A program made the position numbers and the translations under genes. From positions 62,001 through 126,000 of the forward strand of contig QAOA01007490.1 in NCBI GenBank assembly GCA_003255065.1: a stretch of DNA of 64,000 nucleotides, in the 5' to 3' direction. The stretch's first letter is position 1. Each line of letters starts with the position of its first letter. Positions 12,696 to 25,432 of this stretch are shown piece after piece. Source of the DNA: Cercis canadensis. Lineage: Eukaryota > Streptophyta > Magnoliopsida > Fabales > Fabaceae. The notes under the pieces are model-generated. The model was not told the origin of the DNA and did not search any database. It was given only the letters and a program-made list of their open reading frames with translations.

Positions 12696-13236
12696 TGTAT
12701 CTTTATAGGCAGAACCTTCAAGCATCACTCTTCTAAATGCATGCACGGACAAATATTCAATGCAGCAAAAAGCTAAGACTATTTTTCTTTATCTCGGGAA
12801 GATCAGTGGAATTTGGGGATACAACAAAGTGAAAATAAAATACAAGATTATCAAATTCCATGCCAATAGAGTGAGACAACCAGAGACAACAATAGCGCAC
12901 AGTACTACAGAACAGATAAAAACTTTACTGACTGGGAAACATATCAGGGTAAGTCCAGAAAAGCCTTTCAATTCCAATCAGTGATACATCTCACACAATC
13001 CTAAGCATCTTGAATGGGGATCATCCCAATCTGCAATAATGCCCACACAAAATGATCTAACAAATTTACAATCACTGTAGACATCTATCACAGACTTAAC
13101 AGCTATCTTATTTGTTTAAAATATTGCTAAATGCAAATTGTAAAATTGATCACTCACCGCAAGATGTGTCAAGGCAGCTCAATCATGTTGAACAAAATTC
13201 ACTAGGAGACACGTCATCTAAACAGATTTTTTCGAA
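12696..13236. other. Intergenic and PRP3 3' untranslated region
   Basis: AT-rich sequence with no credible ORF. It lies between the LINE and the PRP3 stop codon, and as PRP3 is on the minus strand its 3' untranslated region should fall here. I did not identify a definite polyadenylation signal. Confidence 0.4.
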
Positions 13237-16200
13237 TTACACTTCATCATCCACATAGTTGACAGCCAGATCCCAGTAATGACCAACACCAGCATCAGCA
13301 AAAAATTTCCGGGCAGCTGATTCAGTCATGCATTCATGAACAGAAAACCTATTGAAACTGGGTTTGGCAACACTTCCTTGCCACACTAGGGAACACTTAT
13401 TCAAAGGCTTATCATCATCTGAATCTCCCTCCTCTTCCTCTTTTGAAAGATCACTCCAATTTATACGTCTAAGCATTAGTTTCCCATACCTCTTAATCGA
13501 CTTGCTTCCACCTTCAACCACTACAACACTAATACCATCAGAAATCACAGCACATCCAGTCAAACGGTTTTCTTGAGCATTAACATCAACTCTGAAGCGG
13601 GCTTTTGGATGTGAGAGGTCATTGATCCTATAAACTGAGACAAGTGTCTCCACAGTGTTTGAGTCATCAAAAAGCTTCCTCTCTTTCTTCTCCCGGCGCT
13701 CAGCTGGAGTAAGCTTGCGTGCAATATTCCTGTCAATGTGAGCCTGTTCACGCTCAGCAGCTGCACTACGAATTTCCTTTTCAAGCCTGGTAGGATCTTG
13801 AGTTGCCTCAGTTCCAAGTACTTTCATTAAATTGCTGATCTTGACCTTTGGCTTTGGGGGTTCTATCACACCCTGTCGTATCATCTCCTGCCTCTCTTTC
13901 TCCTTGGCCAAACGCCTTTGTGTGCGGAGTTTCTTCTGCTCTTTCTTGGTAAGCTTGAGTGGTTGAGGTGGTGGGGGTGCAGGCTCAGCAGGTGGCTCAA
14001 TTGGACGTGGATGTTCGACATAAAATGTAATTTTGTCCATCTTCAATTTGTCTTCACCTATGGTTCCTTCCGTAATGTCACCATAAGTGCCACCAATCAA
14101 AAGAAGCACATCCCTGACAGATTCAAATAGTTAATTGAAACATACAATGAAACATATAACCAAGGGTGGAGAAGAATCAAAACATATTCTGATCATATTT
14201 AATGCTTTTAATCTCATTATTAAGAATATAATGTTAATTTTCTTCCTTACAAGATCACCAGACAAATGAGAAAGAGACGACATTTCCCCAGAGTGGGTGG
14301 CACTTGCAGCATTCCACTCCCCAGTGATCATAGTTGTTCAATTGTTAAATCATTATATATTACAGGACTCGCCAAAGCTGTTCCAACATTTTTGCAAAAT
14401 AAAGATTCTAGCAGTCTTTTATTAAATAGCATGGTTAGTCTATTCCACTTTGTCTTGTTTTCACATAAGATCACTAATTATAGACAATAGAAAGGTCTTG
14501 TTTTCTCCTAAAATTACTAATTATAGACAATAGAAAGGAAAGCTGGAAATGTAACAATAACAATCTAAACACGTATGATATTTACTTAAAACATTAAATT
14601 TTGTCAATTACTTGAAAATTAATACCCTAAATGTACTCTGCAGGGTTTCACAAACAAAGTACAAATTTTCAAAACAACTAGTGCAAGTAACTATTAACTT
14701 ACCACCACTCAGCTTCTGGAATAGACTCCTTGGGTTTTTCTTTAATCACAACTCTCTCTTTTATTTCAATCAAGTTAGGATTTATATCCGGTGCCGCCTT
14801 TGCCTTTGCCAACTGTGCTTGCTTTGCCTTCTGCTCTTTTGCTTGAGCTTCTCCAAACTTACTCTGCAAGAGTCAAATGTTACTAGCTAGCACACATATA
14901 ACAACTGAAAATAATAACAGAAAGGGTAACCTACAAGAGAGAGAGATAAAGACCTTCAATTTAATGGTTTCAGCCTCTTTTGACCATTTTCCTTCCTCTA
15001 CAAACTGAAAAGTCATCCTCTTGGGCCTCAAGAGCTTTGTTTTGTTGATACCCATACTTGAATCAAAATGAGGATTAGACTCAGGATCCACATCCAATAC
15101 AGGTTTTAGTATTTGGAATGCTTCTTTCTTCTGTTTGTTAATGTTGACCTAAAAAGTTCAGACACAGATACTAGCATTAAGACATGAATCCAACTTAAAA
15201 ACAGAAACTGTTAAAAAAATGAATAAATTTCACACCTTTAATGTGCTAAGGTTGCTTGGCTTAGTCACATTAACAACATTTCCATGTTCATCTATTTCCC
15301 TTCCAAGTGCATCAAGACGAAGAACAGGGGCCTTGGTAGGTTTCTGTGGGATGGCAATATCTGTTACCATCGGCCCAGGAAACATGTTTATTAGAGGACC
15401 AAATTGTGGGTCTTGGCGAAATCCCATCCTAGCAGCAAGTTCCTGAGCACGTTTTACAGCTTCATAGTTTGGTAGAGTTGCAATATTAACAGAAGCATTT
15501 GTACCACCTGCCTGTGGCATTGTAGAAGCTGCAGTAGCTGTAGGCAAAGCTGACATATCTGCAGCAAGTCCCAAAGAAGCAGCTGAGGTGGCAGTTATTG
15601 ATGCCACTCCAGCACTATGGGATGGCACTTTAGATTCATCCTTTGAACCCAACTGCATGGTCGCATCTGAAGTTGAACTAGATTTCAACTACAAGATCAA
15701 AAGCATACCACTTAATGCATTCAGAGTTATACATATAATTAATACCAGAATAGTAAATCTGCGTCAGATTGTTATTAGAGATATAACAACACCAACAATA
15801 GATACTTATGAGTAGAAGATTCTAGAGAATGGCCAACTAACCTCAGAAAGTTTCTTTAGCTTCTCTGAAACCTCCTTCTGCTTTTGTAAAGCTAATTTAG
15901 CTTTCGCTAAGACATCAAGAGACAAGCTTCCACTTTTTCCAGCAGTTGAAGATGACCCATCTGTACTAGATTTTCCAGTAACCTCATGAGATCTGGTAAT
16001 ACTAACGCCCTTATTTTCATTTGTGGTAGAAATTGAAGATACCTTGATAGAAAGGGAAGGATTGGTGGCAACAGATGCCTCAAGCACACTCCTCGATCCA
16101 ATAGCAGGTGATCCCAGGGAAAAACCCTGAAAGAGTAAGCATAGCATACATGTTCAACAGTCAATGTGTGCACCTCTCAGATATTCCAAAAGATACAAAG

Positions 16201-18273
16201 AAAAAAGGACAGAATAGGAAGCACAGAAAGCAAGCCAAACTGTTATCCCGACTATTAAGTTTCACAAAGTAGATAATATCACAACCATAGCAGGCTAACA
16301 AAACATCTCGCATAACCTGATAGTGACCCAACCTATCAATAAGAACATATGAACCATTTTCGGGATTCACATAGGTACAAACATGGACTATAGCCATGCC
16401 ATATGATTTCTCAAGCAAACTAACATTCCACTTCTGAATCTTGTGCCGTTTTATACAAGTGACTGCAACAATTTAGTATGTTTCATAAGAATCAATCTAC
16501 TTGCAGACTGAAAAATCCCACCTTAAAAAGATAAATAACTAATATATTCCTAGTATTCATGCATCACATTTTATGACCATAAAATATCAAACATCCACTA
16601 GAACACAACATGTAACTTATATGGTTCTTTAACGGTATAGAAATCAAACAAAAATGAACAGCTAATAAACAACTTAACATAGGTATCTTACTATTTTAAA
16701 ACACCTTCAATTGAAGCCAAATAACAATAATCATCATCTACAATGGCAACCTGGAGGAAGAAACCATGAATCTATTGCCAAGGTAGCACTCTGCCACAGA
16801 GAACATCTATCAGAAAACTACTACACTGGAACAGGATAACTGATTTGCAAGGTTATGCACAAAACAAATAGGGGATATGCCACTATTCAACATGCTAAAA
16901 GTATTATGAACCACATTTACTATAACCTTTTGGCTGCTAGCTGCAGCATAAGTAAGCACAACACATTAAACTGCATCTCTATGGAAAATAGTTATTTTAT
17001 GGACTAAAAGTAGCCATCCATAGATCATGAAATAAGGCACCCAATCAGAAACTAGGAATGCCACAATTGAAACCTAGAAACATAAATGCAAAATAACTGC
17101 AAGGCAAGAAGCCTATACCATCAAACATCATGATCTACCAGTATTGAGAAACATATTCTAGTAAAATGAAAATCCAAAAGGATCTTCCCCCTCTCAATTC
17201 TGAGAAGTTCAGATACTCCAGTAAGCCTAAAACGTGGGAGAAAAATTCTGCTATTCAATTGACATGTTTCTCATGTATGATCGAGCATTGGTGAAGTGCT
17301 GATGAAGTAAAACAATTACAACACAAACACCCAGAAGATGTACAACCACTGAACATCTCTAGTAATTTTTCATGTAGTTATATCTAGAGAGTAGAGATGC
17401 ATTCTATAAATCATTCTATCCAAATATGCACAACAAAACCCAAATAAACACGGCAGTCAAAAATAATGGAAAACCTAACACTGGGCATCATTAAACTTAT
17501 TCACAGAATACTAAAAAACTCACATTTCCAGATGAAGCACTCCCGTTGGCAGAGCCAATGCCCTGGGCATCGTTATCAGTGACTTCTTCCTTCACCTTAA
17601 ACTCATTGACCTTAACTTGTTTCCCATCTTCAATATCATCTTCCTTCTTCACTTTATCTCCAAACTTCCTCTTTTCCCTCCTTCCCTCATTTTCTCCACC
17701 ATTGAACTCCTTGCCATCCTCAACCTTATCCTCGAATCTCCTTATCTCCTTCCTCTCTTCTGAAACCCTAGTCCTCTTTTCCTCCCTATCATCTCTACCC
17801 TCACTGTGTTCCCTCTCTTTCCTCTTTTGAGAATACGACGAGTTACGCCTTTCCACTGATTCTTCCCTATCTTTGCTCCCTTCTCGCTCACTCCTGGGCT
17901 CGTATGAACGCTCACGCTTCCCTTCTCTATCATAAGCCCTATCCCTGCTTCCTTCTCTCTCTTCCCTCGAATCGTAGGACCCCTCGCGCCTGGAATCACG
18001 ATCCCGGGACCCTTCACGCTCGTCACGTGGCTCACGCGATCTTTCACGCCAAGATTTGTGATCGCGTGGCTCGTGGGAATGCTCACGCTTCAAATCTCTG
18101 TCCAATCGGAGATGGCGGTGGTGGCGGTGGTGAACAGAATCTCGGTGGCGATTGTCATCGCCGTCGCGGCTCCGATGCTTGTGCTCACGATCACGTTCTC
18201 TGTGTCGATCTCTGTGATCTCTCTCGTCTTTGGTTCTCTTGCTGGATTTTTCTTTCTCCGGGTATGTATCCAT
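13237..18273 (-). CDS. PRP3: U4/U6 small nuclear ribonucleoprotein PRP3 homologue
   Basis: PRP3 is a core protein of the U4/U6.U5 tri-snRNP and acts in the nucleus in pre-mRNA splicing; the Arabidopsis homologue (RDM16) also affects RNA-directed DNA methylation. Six exons join in phase: 18273-17524, 16126-15842, 15688-15236, 15148-14954, 14863-14703 and 14113-13237, giving 906 aa. Donors include GTGAGT, GTTAGT and GTAAGT; exon 4 has a weaker GTCTTT. Exon 1 is an Arg/Glu/Asp/Ser-rich arm (RDRE- and EREGSRD-type repeats). Exons 4-6 hold the conserved PRP3 domain (VNINKQKK, INKTKLLRPKRMTFQFVEEG, a Trp-Trp across the exon 5/6 junction, FYVEHPRPIEPP) and the C-terminal DUF1115-type fold (RINWSDL, CSLVWQG, YWDLAVNYVDDEV). 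No internal stop was seen. The start is the first ATG of the long first exon. It is longer than the 683-aa human protein, mostly because of the N-terminal arm. Confidence 0.95.
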
Positions 18274-18385
18274 TCTAGGGTTTGGGAGATTGTCCCTCGC
18301 ACTCGCCAGACACTCGGTTTTGGAAAATGAGATGATGGAGCGAACAGAATATGGTCCACAAGCGCCATTTTACTTTTTATTTTTT
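18274..18385 (-). promoter_or_regulatory. Residual PRP3 5' leader or proximal promoter
   Basis: Only 112 bp separate the PRP3 start codon from the Mutator element upstream. The 5' untranslated region and perhaps the core promoter must fit here or start inside the transposon. No clear TATA box was seen. TTATTTTTT at 18377-18385 is the left target duplication of the transposon. Confidence 0.45.
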
Positions 18386-19381
18386 GGGAAAAGTGTAAAA
18401 AATCCTCCTGAACTATACTCTTGTTGCACTTTACCCTATGTTTCAAAAACATAAGAAAGACTTTCTTCAACTACTAAAATGTGTATTTTACCCCCAAAAC
18501 CCAGACGGACATCCAAAAATAGACGAAAAGAATCTCGTGCTTAGCACGTGGAGTGTTTAATCTGGGCTATAGTGCAATTTATAAGAGTATAAATGAAAAT
18601 AAATTTATTAAAATGAGGTCAAAAAGTAATATTTAAAAAAATTTGGAGTTAAATTATAATATTTAAAAATTATCATCTTCAACTTCAAGCGGGTATCCAT
18701 TTCTAGAATTCAACTCATTTTCAAATTCATTCGAATAATCTTCATATCTCTCTTATTTCTCAACTAAAATTTGCAAATCATATATCATTTTAAAGCTTAC
18801 GAAATTTGCAAAAACATTATGCTATTAGTTTTAATATTGAAGCTCAAAATGAAGCACGAAAAGCTAAAGGCAGCAGCGGTATATGTCACTCAATCCGACC
18901 AATCAAGAGTAAATTTCTCTAAATTCTTTGAGGGATTTTGTGCGAAATTCATTTTCCAATACTACCCAAGCAATTTCTTTTTTCAAATGGTTCAATATTT
19001 CTTCAAATTCTTCAAGGGGTTTCGAAATTCATTTTCTAACACTACCCAAGCAAGTTTTGAGGATATTAGCTATGGTTTTTTGAGTTTCTAGCTACGATTT
19101 CATTTCTTCTCTTATTCCTCTCTAATTAAGAACGAATTTCTCCAATTTTTTTGAAGGATTTTGGAGTTTCTAGCTATGGTTTTCTGACTTTCTGATTTTT
19201 TGAGTTTTGAGATTGCATGTGATGGCACGTGATTCTTTCTGTCCATTAATGGACGTCCGTCCGGTATTTGGGGGTAAAACGCACATTTTCGTAGTTGAAT
19301 GAGATCTTTCCTATATTTTTAAAGCATAGGGGATAAAATGTAATAAAAGTATAGTTCAGAGGAATTTTTTAGACTTTTTCC
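18386..19381. mobile_element. Non-autonomous Mutator-like element (MULE), 996 bp
   Basis: Long terminal inverted repeats face each other: 18386-18514 and 19251-19381 match well, and weaker similarity continues inward to about 18555 and 19215. Both arms share GGGAAAAGT-like ends, a TGAACTATAC block and a TTTTACCCCCAAA block. The element is flanked by a perfect 9-bp duplication, TTATTTTTT, at 18377-18385 and 19382-19390; 9 bp is the Mutator size. There is no transposase; the ORF at 18771-19091 has no recognisable features. Each arm carries a CACGTG hexamer (18545-18550 and 19226-19231). Internally, GAAATTCATTTTC-type segments are repeated near 18940 and 19023. Confidence 0.93.
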
Positions 19382-19390
19382 TTATTTTTT

Positions 19391-20167
19391 TGAACTTGAT
19401 TATTTAAATACTTTAATTACACTTTAATAAAAAAAAAAATTTCCTTATCGGGCATACCTTCTTTCTTCACCATGTAAGCCATTTCCCCCATTAAAATTTT
19501 ACTGTTAATTTCTACATCTATTGACTCTCATTTGAATTAAAACTTTTGAGGGTACTGTATCCTATTGAGGGTTCCAATCTATTGACTAATTAGAGGGTAA
19601 GTTCAGTAGGGCAAGAATCATACTTATTTATCATGAGTTGCATAATTTTTGTCTGAAGATATATGCTTGCAAGATCAAGTTCTGGTTCGTTGGGTAGTTG
19701 TGCATGTTTTGTTTTCATTTTCAATCTTGACCGCTATTCCCCCTCATGCTCACAGTTAAATTAGAGCTTTGTAAAGAGATGGCAACAAAAAGGATTTCTT
19801 ATAGATTATGGAAAACTTTTCCAGCTTCCTCTTCTCACTTCTTAGTCAAAATACTTTAATTACACTTTGATGAAAAGTGCTTTACAGTTAACTTAAATCT
19901 ATATTAAATGGGGTGTGAGACTGCTAAATATATTTAATTCCACTAAAAAGTATTTTATAACTACATACCCTCTTATATAAAATCCCCTTTGTATAATTGC
20001 TTTTGCGAAAACGATAAACACAAGGGTGACTAGAGTTTGCTGGCTATTGTGATGTTACTATAGGGCTTTGTTTATGTTCAATCAATTATTTATGTTTGCA
20101 TTAAAAGGTGACTGTTGAGCATTAATGTTCCATTCATCAGAATATCATTGATTATATCTAATCTGTG
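19391..20167. other. AT-rich intergenic stretch
   Basis: No credible coding sequence, RNA gene or repeat boundary is seen here. Confidence 0.4.
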
Positions 20168-20274
20168 TATTTTTGTAGATCGTATCAAGCATAAATATGC
20201 TAAATTGTGACAGGTTTATTAATTCTTGCCTGTAGGTTGTGGTAGCTTATTGTGTTAGGGATGGTTCTTGTATT
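20168..20274 (+). repeat. Inverted repeat arm A, 107 bp
   Basis: This stretch is the reverse complement of 21499-21605, apparently without mismatch. It begins TATTTTTGTAGATCG and ends GGTTCTTGTATT. It lies at the edge of the decayed pararetrovirus segment, whereas the other arm ends exactly at an N. Confidence 0.9.
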
Positions 20275-21498
20275 TGCTGCTGGAAATATTTGTTAAAGCA
20301 AGACACACCCATTTCTATTGTTTTTTCTAGATTATATGATTATATGATTATAAAATGGTAGGTATGACATTTTTTAATGAAGAGTTATATTTGTCAGGAC
20401 CATTTGTCATTTTGAATAATGAGGTTACTAATTTTTTATTATAAATATTTTTTTTTACAATTATCTCCCCTAAAGGAGGATCTATTGAAGTAACAATTAA
20501 ATTTGAAGTAGTTTTTCAATTTTGAGTTATTCTAATATTTATATTAATATTTTTTTACTTTGAATAAGGATAAAAATACATAATGTCTTTTAGCATAATC
20601 TTCAAATCATTTGAAGAGATGCATATTGATTTCTATTAGATTTAATTCATGATAATAAAATATTTTGAGTGTATATGTTGTGTATTTGTTAAATTTTTAA
20701 AAATATTAATCTATTTTCTCTTTATTAGAATCTTTCATGAATTCTTCACTAAGATATTTCTTACCTATTTAAAATTTTTTTGATATTGACATTAAGTTGA
20801 CTATGGAAATTTGATTTAATTAGGAACATATTTGGTGAGTTTGAATTTTGAGTTTCTTGATAAACATGTTTTAGAATTACATGTTTAAAATTTATTTATA
20901 ATGAATTTATTAAAGAGACATCTACTGATCTTCTAACATAATTATAATGAGTTAATATTTCATACCTTGAAGAATTTGATATCCTAAACGTAAGAGTAAC
21001 ATTCCTGAGAGAAATGTTATAATATGATCTAATTCTAGAATTTCTTGAGTTTTAGGAGAAACAACATCTTGTAATTCTCATTCATTTATATATGAAATTT
21101 CATTTCTTAATATTTTAGGGGTCATTGACTGAAAATTTTGAGTATTGACTTTCATTATTAAAGTTTAATTTTTTGGATATTGTTTAATACAACCAATATT
21201 AATTTTTGTTTTTATGACTTTGTAACAAACTCTATATGTGATTGTCATATGTTTATTCCTAGAAAAAAATTTCTTTTCTTGACTTGATTTTTAAGCTTCA
21301 AGATGACTTATTCTCATGGTGTAATTTGGGAAACAATCAAGATATACGAGATCATTATAAAGATTTGACTGAATGACTCCTATTATGAATCTTTGAATCT
21401 TACAACTCTTTTATCTCCAAAAGATACTAGGATAAGTGTATTTATTTCTAATCTGTGAAGAGCTTTAACAGCTATTTGAACTAATCATATATAGAGAT

Positions 21499-21605
21499 AA
21501 TACAAGAACCATCCCTAACACAATAAGCTACCACAACCTACAGGCAAGAATTAATAAACCTGTCACAATTTAGCATATTTATGCTTGATACGATCTACAA
21601 AAATA
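21499..21605 (-). repeat. Inverted repeat arm B, 107 bp, ending at an N
   Basis: It is the reverse complement of 20168-20274 and is followed at once by a single N at 21606. It interrupts the movement-protein-like segment. Perfect identity plus the abutting N suggests a fold-back assembly error, although a real inverted duplication cannot be excluded. Confidence 0.85.
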
Positions 21606-22460
21606 NATATGTCAAAATTATCTTTTTGATAAATTTCTGTTGATGAAATTTTTGTAATAGTTTAATTTTGTAAATTTTGCTCTATTATAGAAATAACAAC
21701 TTCTCTACTAGTAACCTCATATTGATTGTCTGTTAAATAGTCATGTTCTTCAATATGTGAATTAGAAGGTTCATGTTGGCTAGATAATAATATTTTAATT
21801 ATCCTTGACATTATAATTTATTTTAACTTTAATCTAATTAATTATCTCTCTTAAACTTATAGGGACTACTACGCTGACCAACAGTTTCACTGTCTCCATA
21901 GAACTTACTACCGGGACCATGTTTTTCGACTTACCAATGCTAAGCCAAGAAAGACTTTTAATCTTCTTAAAATCTTGATATCTTATAAAGTCTTAGACTT
22001 TAAAGATCTATGTCAAATTTAGTGAACTCCTAAATCAAATATTTGAACAAAGACTAAACAGCTAGATAGCAAGCTTCTTAAACTTATATGTTGCAATCTT
22101 TTGATGTTGTTTAGAAAACCAATTGTTTTTAAGGTAATGAGCTCTGTTGCTAAAGTACCAATAAGAAAGTTTTTTTTTTTTATTTTCAATGTACGAACCA
22201 TAATATCCCAACATCTTACTTAAACAGCTAAGTATAAAATTCTTATTGTTCTTAATGTTACTTTATTTTGAATAAAATATATGTAATGAGGATCTAAAGT
22301 TTGAACAAGTTCTTTATCTTGAAGAATGTTCCTAAAAAGTCTAATTAAGGCTTGATCTTCTAAGAAAGCATATCCATTATATTTACTGGCTCTGTAACTA
22401 AACCACCTAGCCACTATGACTCATACACCCTATATGTACACCTAATTTAATAGGCTACAG

Positions 22461-22472
22461 GCTTTGATACCA
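22461..22472 (-). promoter_or_regulatory. Initiator-tRNA-Met-like primer binding site of the viral remnant
   Basis: On the minus strand the site reads TGGTATCAAAGC, one mismatch from the plant retroelement primer site TGGTATCAGAGC that pairs with the 3' end of initiator tRNA-Met. In Caulimoviridae this site starts minus-strand DNA synthesis and lies upstream of the leader and movement gene, as here. Confidence 0.65.
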
Positions 22473-23279
22473 TTGTTGAACCGGATCATCTCATTTGAAT
22501 GACATGATGTATATAGTAGAGCATAAGTTTCCATTATCTATATCTTATACTTTTATTCATCTTATCAAATTCACTTTCTAATTAGAGAGAGAATCCTAAA
22601 ATAGTTGCTAGATGAGTAAGAAGATGAATAGTATTTTACAAATCTCACTTTCAAATATAAAGAGTAACAAAGATAGTGAGATTTATTCACTTCAATTTTT
22701 GACTTGTTTCTTACGTTATTGTTCTTTACTCTCTTTAATCTATTTATTAATGTGCATTTTAAATTTCATCATGCTTAAAAATTTATATTTAAATTATGAA
22801 TATTTATATATAAATTTGAATATAATTCTTTTTGAAACTCTTTTATAAAGTTTCTTTTGTGAAAAATATATAAATAGAGAGAAATATCATACTTTGTGTA
22901 CTATCAACTTTAACATAATTTAATTACCAAAAAAAAATTCATTTATTTTAAAATGCTAATGTGGGATCTCATTTTGTAATTCCCACANATATATAAACTA
23001 ATAATAAAAGAAAACCCAATTGTTACAAAAAATATTAAAAATATATAATATCAAAATGATTATACAAATTAAATATTCAAAATTATGTCAGATCAAATGA
23101 TTAGAATTGAAAATCAGATTTCAATTCTAAAAAATTGTCTAGGAGTAGGATCCTCATGCTCTTTAGGATCTCATTCTTTAAGATCTATTTCTTCTCCTTT
23201 TATCTCATTCACAACTTCAAAAATTTAACAGTTTATCTATAAGATACTAAATTTTCTAAAACTGAAAGATATTAAATTT
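22473..23279. other. AT-rich stretch between viral remnant and MULE
   Basis: No credible gene. It may include the upstream part of the viral remnant. A single N lies at 22988; I saw no flanking duplication there. The ORF at 22612-22848 is low-complexity AT-rich sequence. Confidence 0.4.
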
Positions 23280-23289
23280 GGAAATGAAA

Positions 23290-23440
23290 AAAAATGAGTA
23301 AATTCGTTAAATAATGTAGTTTTGAAATAATTTCACTATTACTGCACTTTATTTTTTTTCAATTTCGGTTCAAAGTCGCATTTTGACATGAAGATGTCAT
23401 GGAGAACCGCATTTTGGGAGTGCAGCACAGGCTAAGTGAT
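23290..23440 (+). repeat. Left terminal inverted repeat of the large MULE
   Basis: It aligns with the reverse complement of 36410-36570. The best block runs from AATTTCGGTTCAAAG through GTCATGGA to a CAGCACA box. Identity falls toward the outer end. Confidence 0.75.
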
Positions 23441-23989
23441 GCACTATGCCATAGTGCGGAACTCCATGTGTGCCACAATAAAAAACGCAGCTCTCCAAGT
23501 GTCAATGCGTGAGTCAAATTTTGAAAAGCAATTTGCAGAGTCAATAGCTCATCCTTCGATGGTCAGAGTGTCGTTTTGCATGCATTGAAATGACTAAACC
23601 CTGCATGCATGTTGCACCAACTTCACACGCCAACTTCTTCCCTTCACACACCAACTTCACACTTTGCTCTTCATTCTCTTCATTTTCTTTGCTCTTTATT
23701 CTCTCCAGCCAAGCTTCCTCTCCATTGTTGTTCTTCTTTTTCTCCTTCTATTCTCTCAATTGTTGTTCTTCTATTCTTCTTTTTCTCCATTGTTGAGCTC
23801 TTTCTTCAACTCTCTTTAACTCTTCATATTTTATTTTTGTTATTTTTGTATTGTTTTAATTATTATAGCATATCAAAGTGTATATATGGGTTCAAAAAAT
23901 AGTTCAGTATTGACATAACAAAGCACTCATATTTCGAATGTAGTGTGGGAGGGACAAGTAAATTTTATAATTTGAATGTAATTAATATT

Positions 23990-24450
23990 ATTTTCATACA
24001 TTGTTTACTTAAATTAGTGTTAGAAATAGATTTTTAATTATAGTAATATAATGAGATATTTATATCATAATTTATGTTAGTGATATTTTTCATACATTGA
24101 AATAAAATATTTAGAAATAATTTATGTTAAATTTAATTTAGATTAGTAGTGTTAGAATTTATTTTTTAGCTCTAGTTAATATAATGATAATATTTATATC
24201 ATAATGCTTAAATAATGTATGTTTGTAGTTAAATTAGATTAATGTTATAATTAATTTTTTAGTTGTAGTTAATATAATGTTAATGTTTAGATCATAATGT
24301 ATATTTTTTTAGTTACATTTTTTAGAACAAAATTTAAAGTAAAATATTCAGAAGTAATGTATATTTATATTTAAGTTAGATTAGTGATAAAAGTAATCTT
24401 GTAGATATAGTTNTTAATATGATAAAAAAAATTTATATCATTATATAGTA
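23990..24450 (+). repeat. Degenerate tandem repeats inside the MULE
   Basis: At least four diverged copies of a block of roughly 90-150 bp are seen. Each contains a GATTAGTG-like start, a TAGTTAATATAATG-like middle and TTTATATCATAAT. Very AT-rich, with a single N at 24413. They lie between the left terminus and the plant-mobile-domain gene. No coding potential. Confidence 0.55.
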
Positions 24451-25432
24451 GTTATATTTTTTTATGTAATAAAGAAAATAAAGTATAAAAAAATAATATT
24501 TGATATTTGTTCATTATGTATTATAATGTAGAGATGTGTTTAAACTTATTGATTTGATATTTGAAACAATGGATATAGTATTATGCACTCGTAGCCATGA
24601 CAGTTGCGACTCATCAAATAACTCACGAGTGTTGCATTATGTAGATCTAGTTGGCTTTGGAGGTGTCGCAAATGTGCATTCTATTCACTTAGATAAATCA
24701 CTGGTGGAGTGATGGAGACTAGAGACGCATACATTTTACATGTCAGTTAGAGAATGCACCATCAATTTGCAGGATGTAGAAATATTATTAGGACTACTAA
24801 TTAATGGAGATGCAGTGAGTGAGTGCACACACTATCATAACGTACCCGGAGGTCGCTATAATGAGAATGACTAAATAAAAAAAGATTTAGTTTTCGAAAT
24901 GAAAATTCTAGAGTCGCCACCAATTATATTAAAAATTTAGAGAACAATTGAAAAACCCATTTAATTTTCAAAAAAATAGGTCTGTGAACCAAAAAGGGTA
25001 TGAGAGTCGATTTATGTGTGAGAAATGTGTTAGACATCCCATAACACCCGTTTGAAAGACGATTACCCAAAATTAATCATACAAATTAAATTATGGTCAA
25101 ATTGTATTTATTTTATCCTTAAATAAAAATAAAAGAAAAATGGATGATTATTCAAATAGGACTTGATTCGTTACCCTAATTAGGGATCAAAATTCACATA
25201 GTTTGTAATATGGTTCAAAAGAAATTTTTATTTATTTTTTTTGAAATCGAAATTAAAAGAATTTTATTTATTATTTGTTTTTCTTTGCTTTAATTATAAA
25301 GATAAACTAAATAAATAAACATGCAATCAAAATAAATTACGACTAATTTAAAATTATGCTATGTATGAATCTAATCGCTTCTTAATCCTTTCACTATGTT
25401 CCCACACTTATTGGTTTCCAAATTGGCGCCTG

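Larger units (their letters stand above)
20275..22472 (-). pseudogene. Endogenous Caulimoviridae remnant, movement-protein segment
   Basis: Decayed plant pararetrovirus DNA read on the minus strand. The order is a primer-like site (22461-22472), a leader-like stretch with open pieces at 22019-22414, a possible ORF start near 21810, an N at 21606, and then about 21480-21150 with similarity to the viral movement-protein family (a stretch reading LHRLEINT, then a segment around YNDLVYLDCFPNY in another frame). Movement proteins of this family open plasmodesmata for cell-to-cell spread. Stops and frameshifts are frequent, so this copy cannot code for a working protein. The assignment rests on motif recognition, and the middle is confused by the N and the inverted repeat arm. 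Confidence 0.6.

Noticed and set aside
17546..18330. Overlapping ORFs on the plus strand opposite PRP3 exon 1
   Set aside because: Mirror images of the Arg/Asp/Glu/Ser-rich repeats of PRP3 exon 1; the minus-strand gene is spliced in phase and conserved.
18771..19091. 106-codon ORF inside the MULE upstream of PRP3
   Set aside because: AT-driven, Phe/Lys-rich, overlaps internal repeats of a non-autonomous element; no domain or splice support.
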